The position numbers and the translations under genes are program-made. This document shows, one piece after another, positions 10,156 to 19,597 of a DNA stretch of 64,000 nucleotides. Source of the stretch: Armatimonadota bacterium (lineage in GTDB: Bacteria > Armatimonadota > UBA10988). The stretch spans positions 38,290 through 102,289 of the forward strand of contig JACRKZ010000043.1 of the NCBI GenBank assembly GCA_016235455.1, read 5' to 3'. The first letter of the stretch is position 1; every line of letters starts with the position of its first letter. A model generated the notes under the pieces. The model was given only the letters and a program-made list of their open reading frames with translations, had not been told where the DNA came from and did not search any database.

Positions 10156-10458
10156 CTACTCGGCGAAGTCGTAGACCTGCACGCGCGCCCAGGAGGCCTT
10201 GTTGCGGGCGATGAACTCATTGTGCAGCGGGTGCGGCGCATAGACGTCATGGCCGGCGGCATCGTCGAAGACGACGGTCAGGCCAACGCCGTAGGAATTG
10301 TCGACGACGTCACGCGGGGTCATGGCGGGCAGCCCGGCCCAGAGCTGGCGGACAGACTCGATCTTGGCCAGGTACTCGCGGCAGTCGGCGACGATCTGCT
10401 CGGCGGCGCCGGCGGGCGCGTCGTCGTTGAGCCAGAAGTAGACGGTATGGATGAACAT
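10156..10458 (-). CDS. Dabb (stress-responsive A/B barrel) family protein
   Basis: MFIHTVYFWLNDDAPAGAAEQIV...; GLTVVFDDAAGHDVYAPHPLHNEFI, small Dabb fold signature; start chosen within longer ORF. Confidence 0.8.
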   Translation of the reverse strand: MFIHTVYFWLNDDAPAGAAEQIVADCREYLAKIESVRQLWAGLPAMTPRDVVDNSYGVGLTVVFDDAAGHDVYAPHPLHNEFIARNKASWARVQVYDFAE

Positions 10459-10652
10459 GCGGGCGCTCCTTGTTGGCTCCCGGCATGGTAGCGGACGGGG
10501 TGGTTGGGGGCAAGGGTGTGCTGGCGCACGCTGGGCGTGAAGCGTCGGGCGTCGGGGAGCAGCAAGGCCGTCGACGCGGACCCAACCGCGCTGACAGGAT
10601 CGCTCCACCCCGACGCCCCACGCCCTACGCCGCGTGCGCCGCACGCCAGGCC

Positions 10653-11738
10653 CTATCCCGGCAGCACGCCGTCGGGGTATTCCTTCTGGTTCTCGGGCAT
10701 CGACAGGATGACCGGCCGGTCGGGGATGACGCTGCGCATGGCTTCCAGCTCGGCCGGGCCCTCGGCCAGGGGCAAGGCCACCTGTCCGCGCTCGACCACG
10801 CTGCGCATCAGCGCGCAGGTGGCCTCATAGCCCAGCCAGGCGTGCTCGATGTTGCAGGGATGCTCGGCCGTGCCGTCCAGCCAGGCGGCCATGTCGGCGA
10901 TGTACGGCGGCATGTCGTTGTCGTAGTTCATGCAGCCGTCGCCGGACAGCACGCCGTCGGGGGTGACCGCGCGCCAGCCGCCGCCGGTCAGCACTTCGGC
11001 GAAGCCCTCGGTGCCCTGGGCGCCGATGCGGCACTTGCGCCACCAGTAGTCGACTTCGGGCACGTCGGGCGCGCCCGCGCCGACCTCATAGATGCCGCGC
11101 ACGCCGTTGGCGAACTGCACGAACCCGCCCAGATAGTCGGGCGAGGCGTGGATGTCCGCGTACTTGCTCGTCCCGGCGGCATTGGCCATGGCCCACTGGG
11201 CCGGCTCGTAGTTGTTGAACCACATGGAGTAGTCCACCAGGTGGGTCAGCATGTGCATCAGCCAGCCCGTGGCGGTGCCATAGACCGTATGCACGCGGCC
11301 GATCTTGCCCGAGGCGATGATCTCCTTGACCGCCTGATAGTGCTTGCCATAGCGGTGCTGGTGGCTGACCACGGCTTTGACGCCGGCGGCACGCAACAGC
11401 TCGACGACCTGCTTGGCCTCGCTGTGGCTCAGCGCGATGGGCTTCTCGAAGGCGATCAGCTTGGCGCCGCCCGCGATGCCCAGCTTGATCAGCGGCAGGC
11501 GCAGATTGGGCAGCGTGGCGAAGCAGAAGACGTCGGGCTTGACCTTGGCCATCACCTCGGCGGCGTCGGTGCCGCAGACGGGGTGGCCCAGTTCCGGCGC
11601 CACGGCCTCGCAGCGGGCCAGGTCGATGTCGCAGATGCCCGCGACCTCGAACCGCGGGTCGGCGTGGAAGGCAGAGGCATGGTGCTTGCCACGCTTGCCC
11701 ATGCCCACGACCACGACCTTGTAGACAGTCTCACTCAT
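10653..11738 (-). CDS. Gfo/Idh/MocA family oxidoreductase
   Basis: YKVVVVGMGKRGKHHASAFHADPRFEVAGICDID; IAFEKPIALSHSEAKQVVELLRAAG. Confidence 0.9.
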   Translation of the reverse strand: MSETVYKVVVVGMGKRGKHHASAFHADPRFEVAGICDIDLARCEAVAPELGHPVCGTDAAEVMAKVKPDVFCFATLPNLRLPLIKLGIAGGAKLIAFEKPIALSHSEAKQVVELLRAAGVKAVVSHQHRYGKHYQAVKEIIASGKIGRVHTVYGTATGWLMHMLTHLVDYSMWFNNYEPAQWAMANAAGTSKYADIHASPDYLGGFVQFANGVRGIYEVGAGAPDVPEVDYWWRKCRIGAQGTEGFAEVLTGGGWRAVTPDGVLSGDGCMNYDNDMPPYIADMAAWLDGTAEHPCNIEHAWLGYEATCALMRSVVERGQVALPLAEGPAELEAMRSVIPDRPVILSMPENQKEYPDGVLPG

Positions 11739-11758
11739 GGCGGTCCTCCCAAAAGAGA

Positions 11759-11846
11759 ATCCACAGATGGCGCAGATGACACAGATGAGGCCGGTCCGCG
11801 CCGCGGGCTGGTCGCTCTATCTGCGTCATCTGCGCCATCTGTGGAT
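11759..11846. repeat. intergenic inverted repeat, arms of 28 bp with one mismatch, each arm built of 9-bp CACAGATGG-like units
   Basis: Left arm atccacagatggcgcagatgacacagat (11759-11786); right arm atctgcgtcatctgcgccatctgtggat (11819-11846); direct reading. Confidence 0.9.
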
Positions 11847-11854
11847 CGATGCTG

Positions 11855-12979
11855 CTAGGCGTTCGCGGCGACCCACTCGCGGACCTTGGCGATGACGTAG
11901 TCGGACTCGGCATCGGTCAGCTCGGGGAACATCGGCAGGCTGACGCAGTTGGCCGCGTTGAACTCAGCGTTGGCGATGCTGCCATGCACGCGATAGTCCT
12001 TGCCCCACGGGAAGCCTTCCTGCTGATGGATGGCGATGGGGTAGTGGCACTTGGCATCGACGCCGTTCTCGTTGAGGAACTTCAGCATTTCGTCGCGCTT
12101 GCCGTTGAGCGTCTCCACCACGTAGAGGTGATAAACGTGGCGGTAGCCGGGCATCTCATACGGCAGGGAGATGACGTTGGTGCAGTCGCTCAGGGCCGCG
12201 GTGTACTTGGCGGCGATGGCGCGGCGCTGGTCGCTCCAGGCAGTGATGTGCTTGAGCTTGACGCTCAGGATGCCGGCATGGATGTCGTCCAGGCGGCTGT
12301 TGTAGCCCATCGAGTGGCAGGAGCGCTTGGGCGAGCCGTGGTTGCGCAGCTTCTTGACCGTAGCGGCAATGTCGTCACGGTTGGTGACCATGGCGCCACC
12401 GTCACCGAAGGTGCCCAGGTTCTTCTGGATGATGAAGCTGGTGCCCATGGCATCGGACTTCTCGCACGCGCGGAAGCCGGCGCCGGCGGCATCGATGGCC
12501 TGCGCGTTGTCTTCGATCACGGCCAGGCCGTGCTTCTCGGCAATCGCCCAGATGCGGTCCATCTCGGCGCACTGGCCATAGAGGTGGACCGGCATGATGG
12601 CCTTGGTCCGGGGGGTGATGGCCGCCTCGATCAGGTCGGGATCGATGTTCTTGGTCTTCGCGTCGCAATCGACGAAGACCGCGGTGGCGTCCGTGAACCA
12701 GATGCCTTCGGCCGTGGCGAAGAAGGTGTTGGGCATGGTGATGACTTCATCACCCTTGCCAATGCCCAGGGCCAACAGCGGCAACCACAGCGCGTCGGTG
12801 CCGGAGTTGAGGCCGATGGCATGCTTGACGCCGAAGTACTCGGCCATTTCCTGTTCGTAGCGGGTCAGCGTGGGACCGAGCACGTACTGCTCGCTCTCGA
12901 GCACGGTCAGGATGGCCTCATCGATCTCGGCCTTGAGGTTGTGGTACTGACGAGCGTGACCATAGAAACCGACAGTCAT
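11855..12979 (-). CDS. DegT/DnrJ/EryC1/StrS family PLP-dependent aminotransferase
   Basis: KHAIGLNSGTDALWLPLLALGIGKGDEVITMPNTFFATAEG; AVIEDNAQAIDA; MGYNSRLDDIHAGIL. Confidence 0.93.
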   Translation of the reverse strand: MTVGFYGHARQYHNLKAEIDEAILTVLESEQYVLGPTLTRYEQEMAEYFGVKHAIGLNSGTDALWLPLLALGIGKGDEVITMPNTFFATAEGIWFTDATAVFVDCDAKTKNIDPDLIEAAITPRTKAIMPVHLYGQCAEMDRIWAIAEKHGLAVIEDNAQAIDAAGAGFRACEKSDAMGTSFIIQKNLGTFGDGGAMVTNRDDIAATVKKLRNHGSPKRSCHSMGYNSRLDDIHAGILSVKLKHITAWSDQRRAIAAKYTAALSDCTNVISLPYEMPGYRHVYHLYVVETLNGKRDEMLKFLNENGVDAKCHYPIAIHQQEGFPWGKDYRVHGSIANAEFNAANCVSLPMFPELTDAESDYVIAKVREWVAANA

Positions 12980-13108
12980 GGGAGCTCCCTTTGTATAGGG
13001 GTCACGGCAGGCACTGCGCGCACGTCGCGCGCTGCCTGGCCACTAGACCCAGCGTTCGGAGGTGGACAACCTCGCTTCAGCTCCCCAGCCACGGTTCGTC
13101 CGTCGGCT

Positions 13109-13138
13109 ATGATACACCAGCCCACCGGCAACGTCCAA
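13109..13138 (-). promoter_or_regulatory. possible sigma70-like promoter for the 11855-12979 aminotransferase gene
   Basis: On minus strand TTGGAC-N18-TATCAT; -10 is a 5/6 match but -35 is weak. Confidence 0.25.
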
Positions 13139-13152
13139 GCAAGGCCGCCGAC

Positions 13153-14913
13153 TCACTTTGCGCCCAGCCGCGTGCCGGGCACCTCACCGCGCGGATAGCT
13201 GCCCAGCCGCAACGCCGGATGGTCGGCGGGCAGGCGCAGGTCGCGCGTCAGCCAGTCGGCGAAGGGCGCCTCGGCGGTCACGCTGTCCTGCTCCAGGCCC
13301 AGTTCGCGTCGCACCTCGGCCAGGTCGACATACGTCTGGTTGCGCTTCCAGGCGACGCCCCACACGAACAGCGCCTGGGTCGGCCGGTGGGCGAACACGT
13401 TCCGCTCGTGGCTGAGCTTGAGCCTGGCCAGCGACAGGCCGACCGGCTGCCCCTTGGCATCGCGCGCCAGGTAGTCGCCGGCGATGTTGGCCGCGGCCTG
13501 GCCCGTCTCGACGCGCTTCTCCTGCAGAGCCGCGGGCCAGTGGCGCTCGTCGCCGACGTCGAACCAGCCGCGTAGTTGGGCGTCGCGGTTGTAGGCCAGC
13601 AGGTTGCCTTCGATGCGCTGGTCATGGTTCCAGACCGGCCGCTCGGCGCCGTCGCCGATGAGCGGCGTGGTGCGCATTTGCTCGCGGTAGTTCAGGCCTT
13701 CCTTGTTGCCCGCCAGCAGGTTGCGCTCGATGATCGCGCCCGGCGAGCTGGACAGGCAGATGCCCGCGGCCGCGCCCCAGGCACCAGGCGTGTCGGCCAG
13801 GCCATTGCCCACGATCACGTTGTCCCGCGCGCGAAGGGCATAGGAGATCTCACAAAAGATGCCCGCGTCGTCGTTGTCGGCGATGAGGCACCGGCGCACT
13901 TCGCACTCCTCATTGCCAATGTCGAACCACACACCGCAGCCGCGATTGGCGACGAACTGGCTCGACTCGAGCACCGCGCGCCGGCACAGGACGAGCTTGT
14001 CGCCGCCGGCCTCCCAGCCGCGGCTGAAGCCCTTGGCGTTGTTGCGCGCCACGAGGCAGCCGGTGAACAGCAGGTTGTGGGCGCCGTTGGCGCCAAAGCC
14101 CAGTTGCCCGTTGTCCGTGAACGAACAGCGCCGGACCACGATGCCTTCGCCCAGGAAGACGGCCCCCGAGGCATTGGTCCGTTCGAACGCACAGTCTTCC
14201 ACCAGGCTGTGCGCATGGAATTGAGCGGCGCCTTCCTGCGCGTGGTTGGCCGCATAGCGGAAACACAAGCCGCGCACCTGCACATACGCGCCGCGGCTCT
14301 GCCACACCACCGGGCGCACGGAGGCTTCGACGCGCTGTTTGGTCAGGTCGGCGTTGTCCGCGCTCTGGACATGGAGCCGCTTGGCCGCCTCGTCAACGAA
14401 GAAGGTGCCACGGGTGACCAGGTCGCGGCGCAACACCTGGCGTAGCGCGTAGTCGGCCACGAAGACCTGCTCAGCGCGCCCGATCAGCTCGTGGTAGTCG
14501 TCGTCGGGGTGGGCGTGGCGCTTGGTCCAGCCCATGAACACATGGTCCCACAGCGTGCTGAACACGGCCTCGGGACCGGGCTCGCGGGTCCAGTCGCCGA
14601 GCAGGTCGGCGCCGGTGATGATCACGCGCGCGCCGGGCTCCGACTCGAAGCGGATGGGCTGCTCGGGCGTGCCGCTGCGTTCGACGACCACGCTCTCGCG
14701 GTAGACGCCTTCCGCGATGCGCACGGTATCACCGGGCTGCACGCGGCGCGCGGCCTCGGAGAGGCTGCGCAACGGCGTCTCGGCCGTAGCGGCCGCCTGG
14801 TCACTGGCCGCGGGGTGTCGCGGGTTCACGTACAACGTGGCCGCGTCAGCCGGCGGGAGTGCCAGGGCCAGGGCAAAGCAACAAGCGCGCGCCACCAAAC
14901 GCGTTCCTGCCAT
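13153..14913 (-). CDS. right-handed parallel beta-helix repeat protein (DUF1565/pectate-lyase-like)
   Basis: Signal peptide; ATLYVNPRHPAASDQAAATAETPLRSLSEAARRVQPGDTVRIAEGVYRESVVV; repeats such as ARDNVIVGNG and IIERNLLAGNKEG. Confidence 0.85.
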   Translation of the reverse strand: MAGTRLVARACCFALALALPPADAATLYVNPRHPAASDQAAATAETPLRSLSEAARRVQPGDTVRIAEGVYRESVVVERSGTPEQPIRFESEPGARVIITGADLLGDWTREPGPEAVFSTLWDHVFMGWTKRHAHPDDDYHELIGRAEQVFVADYALRQVLRRDLVTRGTFFVDEAAKRLHVQSADNADLTKQRVEASVRPVVWQSRGAYVQVRGLCFRYAANHAQEGAAQFHAHSLVEDCAFERTNASGAVFLGEGIVVRRCSFTDNGQLGFGANGAHNLLFTGCLVARNNAKGFSRGWEAGGDKLVLCRRAVLESSQFVANRGCGVWFDIGNEECEVRRCLIADNDDAGIFCEISYALRARDNVIVGNGLADTPGAWGAAAGICLSSSPGAIIERNLLAGNKEGLNYREQMRTTPLIGDGAERPVWNHDQRIEGNLLAYNRDAQLRGWFDVGDERHWPAALQEKRVETGQAAANIAGDYLARDAKGQPVGLSLARLKLSHERNVFAHRPTQALFVWGVAWKRNQTYVDLAEVRRELGLEQDSVTAEAPFADWLTRDLRLPADHPALRLGSYPRGEVPGTRLGAK

Positions 14914-14971
14914 CGGGGTCTCCCTCGACGAGCAAGCTTAGCGCTCCGCGACGCGCGCCGCAAACCGCAGG

Positions 14972-15382
14972 TCAGTGCGAGCAGCAACCGCCGCCGGCGT
15001 GGGCATGCTCTTTCTCGCCCTCGCCACAGCCGCAGCCGGAGCTCTCTTCCTTGTCGCCGCAGCCGCCACCGCAGCCGCCGCAACCCGAGGCGTTGGGGTT
15101 GTTGACCTTGAAGCCGCCACCCATCACCGTCTCGACAAAATCGATCTCGGCGCCGTCCAGGTACTCGTGCGACTTGGGATCCACGAGCACGGTCACGCCG
15201 TGGCTGTCGAACGACATATCATCGTCGGCCGCCTGATCGTCGAGGGCCATGCCGTACTGGAATCCGCTGCAGCCGCCGCCGGCGATCCACACGCGCAACA
15301 TGTGATCTTCCTTGCTCTGCTGCCGGAGCAGGCTCGAGATCTCAGTCGCCGCGCGTTCGGTCATGGTCACCATCAGCATCAT
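14972..15382 (-). CDS. A-type iron-sulfur carrier / HesB-IscA-ErpA family protein with Cys/His-rich C-terminal tail
   Basis: MTERAATEISSLLRQQ...WIAGGGCSGFQYGMALDD...VDPKSHEYLDGAEIDFVETVMGGGFKVNNPNASGCGGCGGGCGDKEESSGCGCGEGEKEHAHAGGGCCSH. Confidence 0.92.
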   Translation of the reverse strand: MMLMVTMTERAATEISSLLRQQSKEDHMLRVWIAGGGCSGFQYGMALDDQAADDDMSFDSHGVTVLVDPKSHEYLDGAEIDFVETVMGGGFKVNNPNASGCGGCGGGCGDKEESSGCGCGEGEKEHAHAGGGCCSH

Positions 15383-15567
15383 CTCCGCTGTGCCGGCTGA
15401 GGCCGGCTATCGTCTGGGCAATTGTAGCGCACGATCTCCAGTGTACAGCGTGCCAACGTATCGCGCAGGTGGCGGATTCCGCTGTCAACGCCCGCGTCGC
15501 TGGCCGGGTAAAGGCACCCAACGGCACGCTGGGCTCAGCGTGACCTGTCGCAGAGGGGAGAGCCGCC

Positions 15568-18240
15568 ATGATGCGCAGCCTGCTCAGTCTCATCGCCTGC
15601 CTCGGCGCAACGCTGTCGTTGGCCCAGGCGCCGCCCGCGGCCGGACTGGCCGCCCTGGACGCCAAGGGCCAGCCCAAGGGCACCTGCCCGCTGGAGCACA
15701 CCGATGTGCAGGCGGTGGTCAGCGGCTATGTCAGCCGCGTCACCGTCACCCAGCGCTTCGGCAATCCATTCACCGAGCGCATCGAGGCGATCTACACCTT
15801 CCCTCTGCCGCACGACGGCGCGGTCTTCGATATGGAGATGAAGGTCGGCGAGCGGGTCATCCGCGGCTTGATCAAGAAGCGCGAAGACGCGGCGAAGATC
15901 TACCAGCAGGCTCGCGCGGCCGGCCAGACGGCGGCGCTGCTGGACCAGGAGCGGCCCAACATCTTCACCCAGAGCGTGGCCAACATCCGCCCCGGGGAGA
16001 AGGTCGAAGTGCGCCTGCGCTACACCGCGCTGCTGCCGTATAAGGACGGCCGGTTCAGCTTCGTCTTCCCCATGGTCGTCGGCCCACGCTACATGCCGGG
16101 TCAGCCCACCGGCCAGTCAGGCACCGGCTGGTCGCCCGACACGACCGGCGTGCCCGACGCCTCGCGCATCTCGCCGCCGGTGACGCCCAAGGGCACGCGC
16201 GCGGGGCATGACATCAGCCTCAGCCTGAACCTGGCGCCCGGCCTGCCGCTGGGCGAGGTGCGCTGCACCAGCCACGAGGCCGACGTCGCGCGCCAGCCAT
16301 GGGGCGCGCAGATCAAGCTGCGCCGGGCGGACGAGATCCCCAACAAGGACTTCGTGCTGGAATACACCACCAGCGCCGACCAGATCGGCGATGCGGTGTT
16401 GTCGCAGACGGACAGCAAGGGGCCCGACGGCTACTTTGCGCTGGTGCTCGCGCCGCCCGCGCGGGTCACGCCCGAGCAGGCCGTGCCCAAGGAGATCGTC
16501 TTCGTCCTGGACACCAGCGGCTCCATGCAGGGCTTCCCCATCCAGCGGGCCAAGGAGTCGATGTCGTCGTGCATCGAGCAGCTCAACCCCCACGACACCT
16601 TCAACCTGATCACCTTCTCGGGTGACACCAGCGTCCTGTTTGAGCAGCCGGTGCCGGCCAGCGACGAGAACATCGTGCGCGCGCTGACCTTCCTGCGCAC
16701 TCGCTCGGGCGGTGGCGGCACGGAGATGATGAAGGCGGTCGAAGCCGCGCTCCGGCCCTCGGCGGCCGGCGGCGGCGTGCGCATCGTCTGCTTCATGACC
16801 GACGGCTACGTTGGCAACGACCGCCAGATCATCGACGCTATCGGTAAGTACTCGAGCGCCCGCGTGTTCAGCTTCGGCATTGGCAGCTCGGTCAACCGCT
16901 TCCTGCTCGACGGCATGGCGCGCGCTGGGCGCGGCGAGGTGGAGTACGTGCCGCTCTCCGGTCCTCAGGCCACCACCGCCGCCAAGGACGCCGCGGCGCG
17001 CTTCGCCGAGCGCGTGCGCAACCCCGTGCTGACCGACATCACGCTGGACTGGGGCGATCTGCCCGTGGCCGATGTGCAGCCCGCGCGGCTGCCCGACCTG
17101 TTCAGCGCCAAGCCGATGATGGTGGTCGGGCGCTTCACCAAGCCGGCTTCGGGCAGCCTGACCATTCGCGGCAAGACCGCGGCGGGCGCCTTCGAGCGCA
17201 AGCTGGCGGTCAAGTTCACCGCCGACGACAGCTCGCACCAGGTGCTGCCGCAGGTCTGGGCGCGGACCACCATCGAGGCGTTGTCCAACGACGACCTCCT
17301 GGCCCAGAAGCCCGAGACCAAGGAACGCATCACCCAGCTCGGCCTCGACTATAGGCTGATGACCGCGTACACGTCGTTCGTCGCGGTCGAGGAGCGCACG
17401 ACCACCGAGAACGGCGTGCCGAAGACGGTCGTAGTGCCGGTGGAGATGCCTGAGGGCGTGAGCTATGAGGGGGTGTTTGGTAACCATAACATGGACGTCC
17501 GGGCGCTGGGCGGCGCGTCGGCTATGCCTGGGCTCGCGGCAGCCAAGCCTGCGCCCGTACGTTCAGCTCCCCAGCCGACGGTCCCGCCAATGTCCGCCCC
17601 GGCCATGCCGGCGCCTGTCGCTGGTGGCGGCGGGTTTGGCGGCATGTCGGGCTCCGGTGGGGCCATGCGCTTCAGCCGCGAGCCGCACGAAGCCGCCTCC
17701 GAAGCAGGGCTGTCCCTGCCGGCAGGCAACTGGCCGGCGACGATCAGCCTGGAGCTCGCCAACACCCCGTTGCGCGAGGCTCTGGCGCAGGTGACCGGCC
17801 TGACCGGGCTGAAGATGGTCGTGGGCAAGGATGTCGACGCGGACGAGCCGCTGACCCTGTCGCTCAAGAGCGTGCCGACGGCCCAGGCCATCGCCGCTAT
17901 CTGCGGCGCGCCACGGGTCTGCGCGGTGGAGGCGTTTGCCGGGCGGCTGATGGTGACCAAGACCGGTGGACGCGCCGCCCGGGCCGAGGCGACCAAGCTG
18001 CTGCCCTGGCTGCTCAAGGCCGATGCCGCGACCTACGCCGCGCTGTCGGCCGGACAGCCGCTCAGTGTGCGGCTGACGGTCAGCGCCGTTGGGCCGGTGA
18101 CCGCCAAGCTGGCCGAGCTCAAGGCGGAGAAGGTGGTAGCCGCGGCCGACGGCAAGAGCGTGACGGCGGTGGTCCGGCCGGACGCGCTGGTCACGGTCGC
18201 CGCGCTGGCGGAGGTGACGGGCGTCGCGCTCAACCAGTGA
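15568..18240 (+). CDS. VIT domain + von Willebrand factor A domain protein with C-terminal STN-like domain
   Basis: [50 protein letters not shown] (VIT); [14 protein letters not shown] (MIDAS); [27 protein letters not shown] (STN-like). Confidence 0.9.
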   Translation: MMRSLLSLIACLGATLSLAQAPPAAGLAALDAKGQPKGTCPLEHTDVQAVVSGYVSRVTVTQRFGNPFTERIEAIYTFPLPHDGAVFDMEMKVGERVIRGLIKKREDAAKIYQQARAAGQTAALLDQERPNIFTQSVANIRPGEKVEVRLRYTALLPYKDGRFSFVFPMVVGPRYMPGQPTGQSGTGWSPDTTGVPDASRISPPVTPKGTRAGHDISLSLNLAPGLPLGEVRCTSHEADVARQPWGAQIKLRRADEIPNKDFVLEYTTSADQIGDAVLSQTDSKGPDGYFALVLAPPARVTPEQAVPKEIVFVLDTSGSMQGFPIQRAKESMSSCIEQLNPHDTFNLITFSGDTSVLFEQPVPASDENIVRALTFLRTRSGGGGTEMMKAVEAALRPSAAGGGVRIVCFMTDGYVGNDRQIIDAIGKYSSARVFSFGIGSSVNRFLLDGMARAGRGEVEYVPLSGPQATTAAKDAAARFAERVRNPVLTDITLDWGDLPVADVQPARLPDLFSAKPMMVVGRFTKPASGSLTIRGKTAAGAFERKLAVKFTADDSSHQVLPQVWARTTIEALSNDDLLAQKPETKERITQLGLDYRLMTAYTSFVAVEERTTTENGVPKTVVVPVEMPEGVSYEGVFGNHNMDVRALGGASAMPGLAAAKPAPVRSAPQPTVPPMSAPAMPAPVAGGGGFGGMSGSGGAMRFSREPHEAASEAGLSLPAGNWPATISLELANTPLREALAQVTGLTGLKMVVGKDVDADEPLTLSLKSVPTAQAIAAICGAPRVCAVEAFAGRLMVTKTGGRAARAEATKLLPWLLKADAATYAALSAGQPLSVRLTVSAVGPVTAKLAELKAEKVVAAADGKSVTAVVRPDALVTVAALAEVTGVALNQ

Positions 18241-18245
18241 CGGGA

Positions 18246-18330
18246 GCAGCCCCCCTGCAGTCCCCGCCGCGAGCGGAGGGACGGTCAGCCTGCTCCCTCC
18301 CCGCGCGCGGGGAGGGCTGGGGTGGGGGCT
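18246..18330. repeat. GC-rich intergenic repeat containing perfect 22-bp palindrome CCCTCCCCGCGCGCGGGGAGGG (18295-18316)
   Basis: Direct reading; lies between convergent genes. Confidence 0.75.
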
Positions 18331-18347
18331 GTTCGGAGCCGCCGCTG

Positions 18348-19506
18348 TCAGCCCACGCCGACCCACGCGCCCGCGCGCGCGCTGGCCAGGATGGCTTCGC
18401 ACAGCACGATCTCGCGGTGCCCGTCCGCAAACGTCGGGTAGCTCGGCTCGGCGGCGAAGTCGCCGGCATCCAGGTACTGGTAGAATGACCGGAAGCACTG
18501 CTTGAAGGTGTCGGGGAAGCCCTCGTTGTGCCCGCCGGGGAAGGCGATGTGCGCGCGCGCGCCCTCGCTGACCAGCGCCGGATCGCGCAGCAGCAGCTCG
18601 TTGGCGCGCTCGCGGTGGCCGATCCACAGCTCGTTGGGCCGTTCCGACTCCCAGTTGAGCGCGCACTCGCTGCCGGCCAGCTCGAAGCGCAGGCAGTTCT
18701 TGCGGCCGGCGGTGACTTGCGGTGACTTGGCTGCACCACAGAACGCCGCGCGCGCCGCCGGCAAAGCGCAGCAGGATCGCGCCGTAGTCCTCGGTGTCGA
18801 TGGTCACCGGCTCGGTGGCCCGTTGTCGCTCCACCTTCGCCTTGTAGGTCTCCACCTCGCCCAGCGGCCGCCGGCGCGTCTCGTGCACCGTCTTGAGGTC
18901 CGCGCAGACCGCCTCGACCTCCAGGCCGGTGATGTTGTGGATCAGATCGAGCCAGTGCGTGCCGACATCGGCCACGGCGCGCAGTTCACCACCTTCCGCG
19001 GCCAGCAGGCGCCAGTTGTAGTCGGTGTCCAAGAACAGCCAGTCCTGCACATAGCTGCCGCAGACCGAGTAGACGCGGCCCAGCCGGCCGTCGCGGGCCA
19101 TGGCCTTGGCCTCCAGGCAAACCGGGTAATAGCGGATGTTGTAGTTCACGCCGGCCACGAGACCGGTCGACCGGGCCAGGGCGACGAGTTCGGCCGACTC
19201 GGCCGAGTTCATGGCCAGCGGCTTCTCGCACAGCACGTGCTTGCCGGCTTGCAGCGCGGCTTTGGCCATGGGGTAGTGAAGCCGGTTGGGCACGGCGATA
19301 TGCACCGCGCGCACGCTGTCATCGGCCCAGACCTCGTCCAGCGAGAGGTAGGCGCGGTCGATGTCCAGGGCCGCCGCGGCGCGTCTGGACTCGGCCTCGT
19401 CGACGCCCATGATGCCTGCCACGCGTTGACCCGCGCGGCGCAGCGCCTCCACGTGTACCGGACCAATGAAACCAGCGCCGATGACGGCGGTGCCGAGCTT
19501 GCCCAT
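18348..19506 (-). pseudogene. Gfo/Idh/MocA family oxidoreductase interrupted by a 10-bp tandem duplication (frameshift)
   Basis: N-terminal part [26 protein letters not shown]...[10 protein letters not shown] continues in another frame as [41 protein letters not shown]...; deleting one copy of the 10-bp unit at 18710-18729 restores the frame. Confidence 0.88.
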
Positions 19507-19597
19507 GACCCAATCCTCCAGCCCTCATTTGGCCGCGCGTGGTACGCCTCCTGCCTGTTGGGCGCCCGCGTGACAGACTAGCGGTGGGAGACAGGTC

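Noticed and set aside
11740-11860. CRISPR-like interpretation of the 9-bp repeat arrays
   Set aside because: Units are too short and contiguous, without spacers, and no cas genes are present
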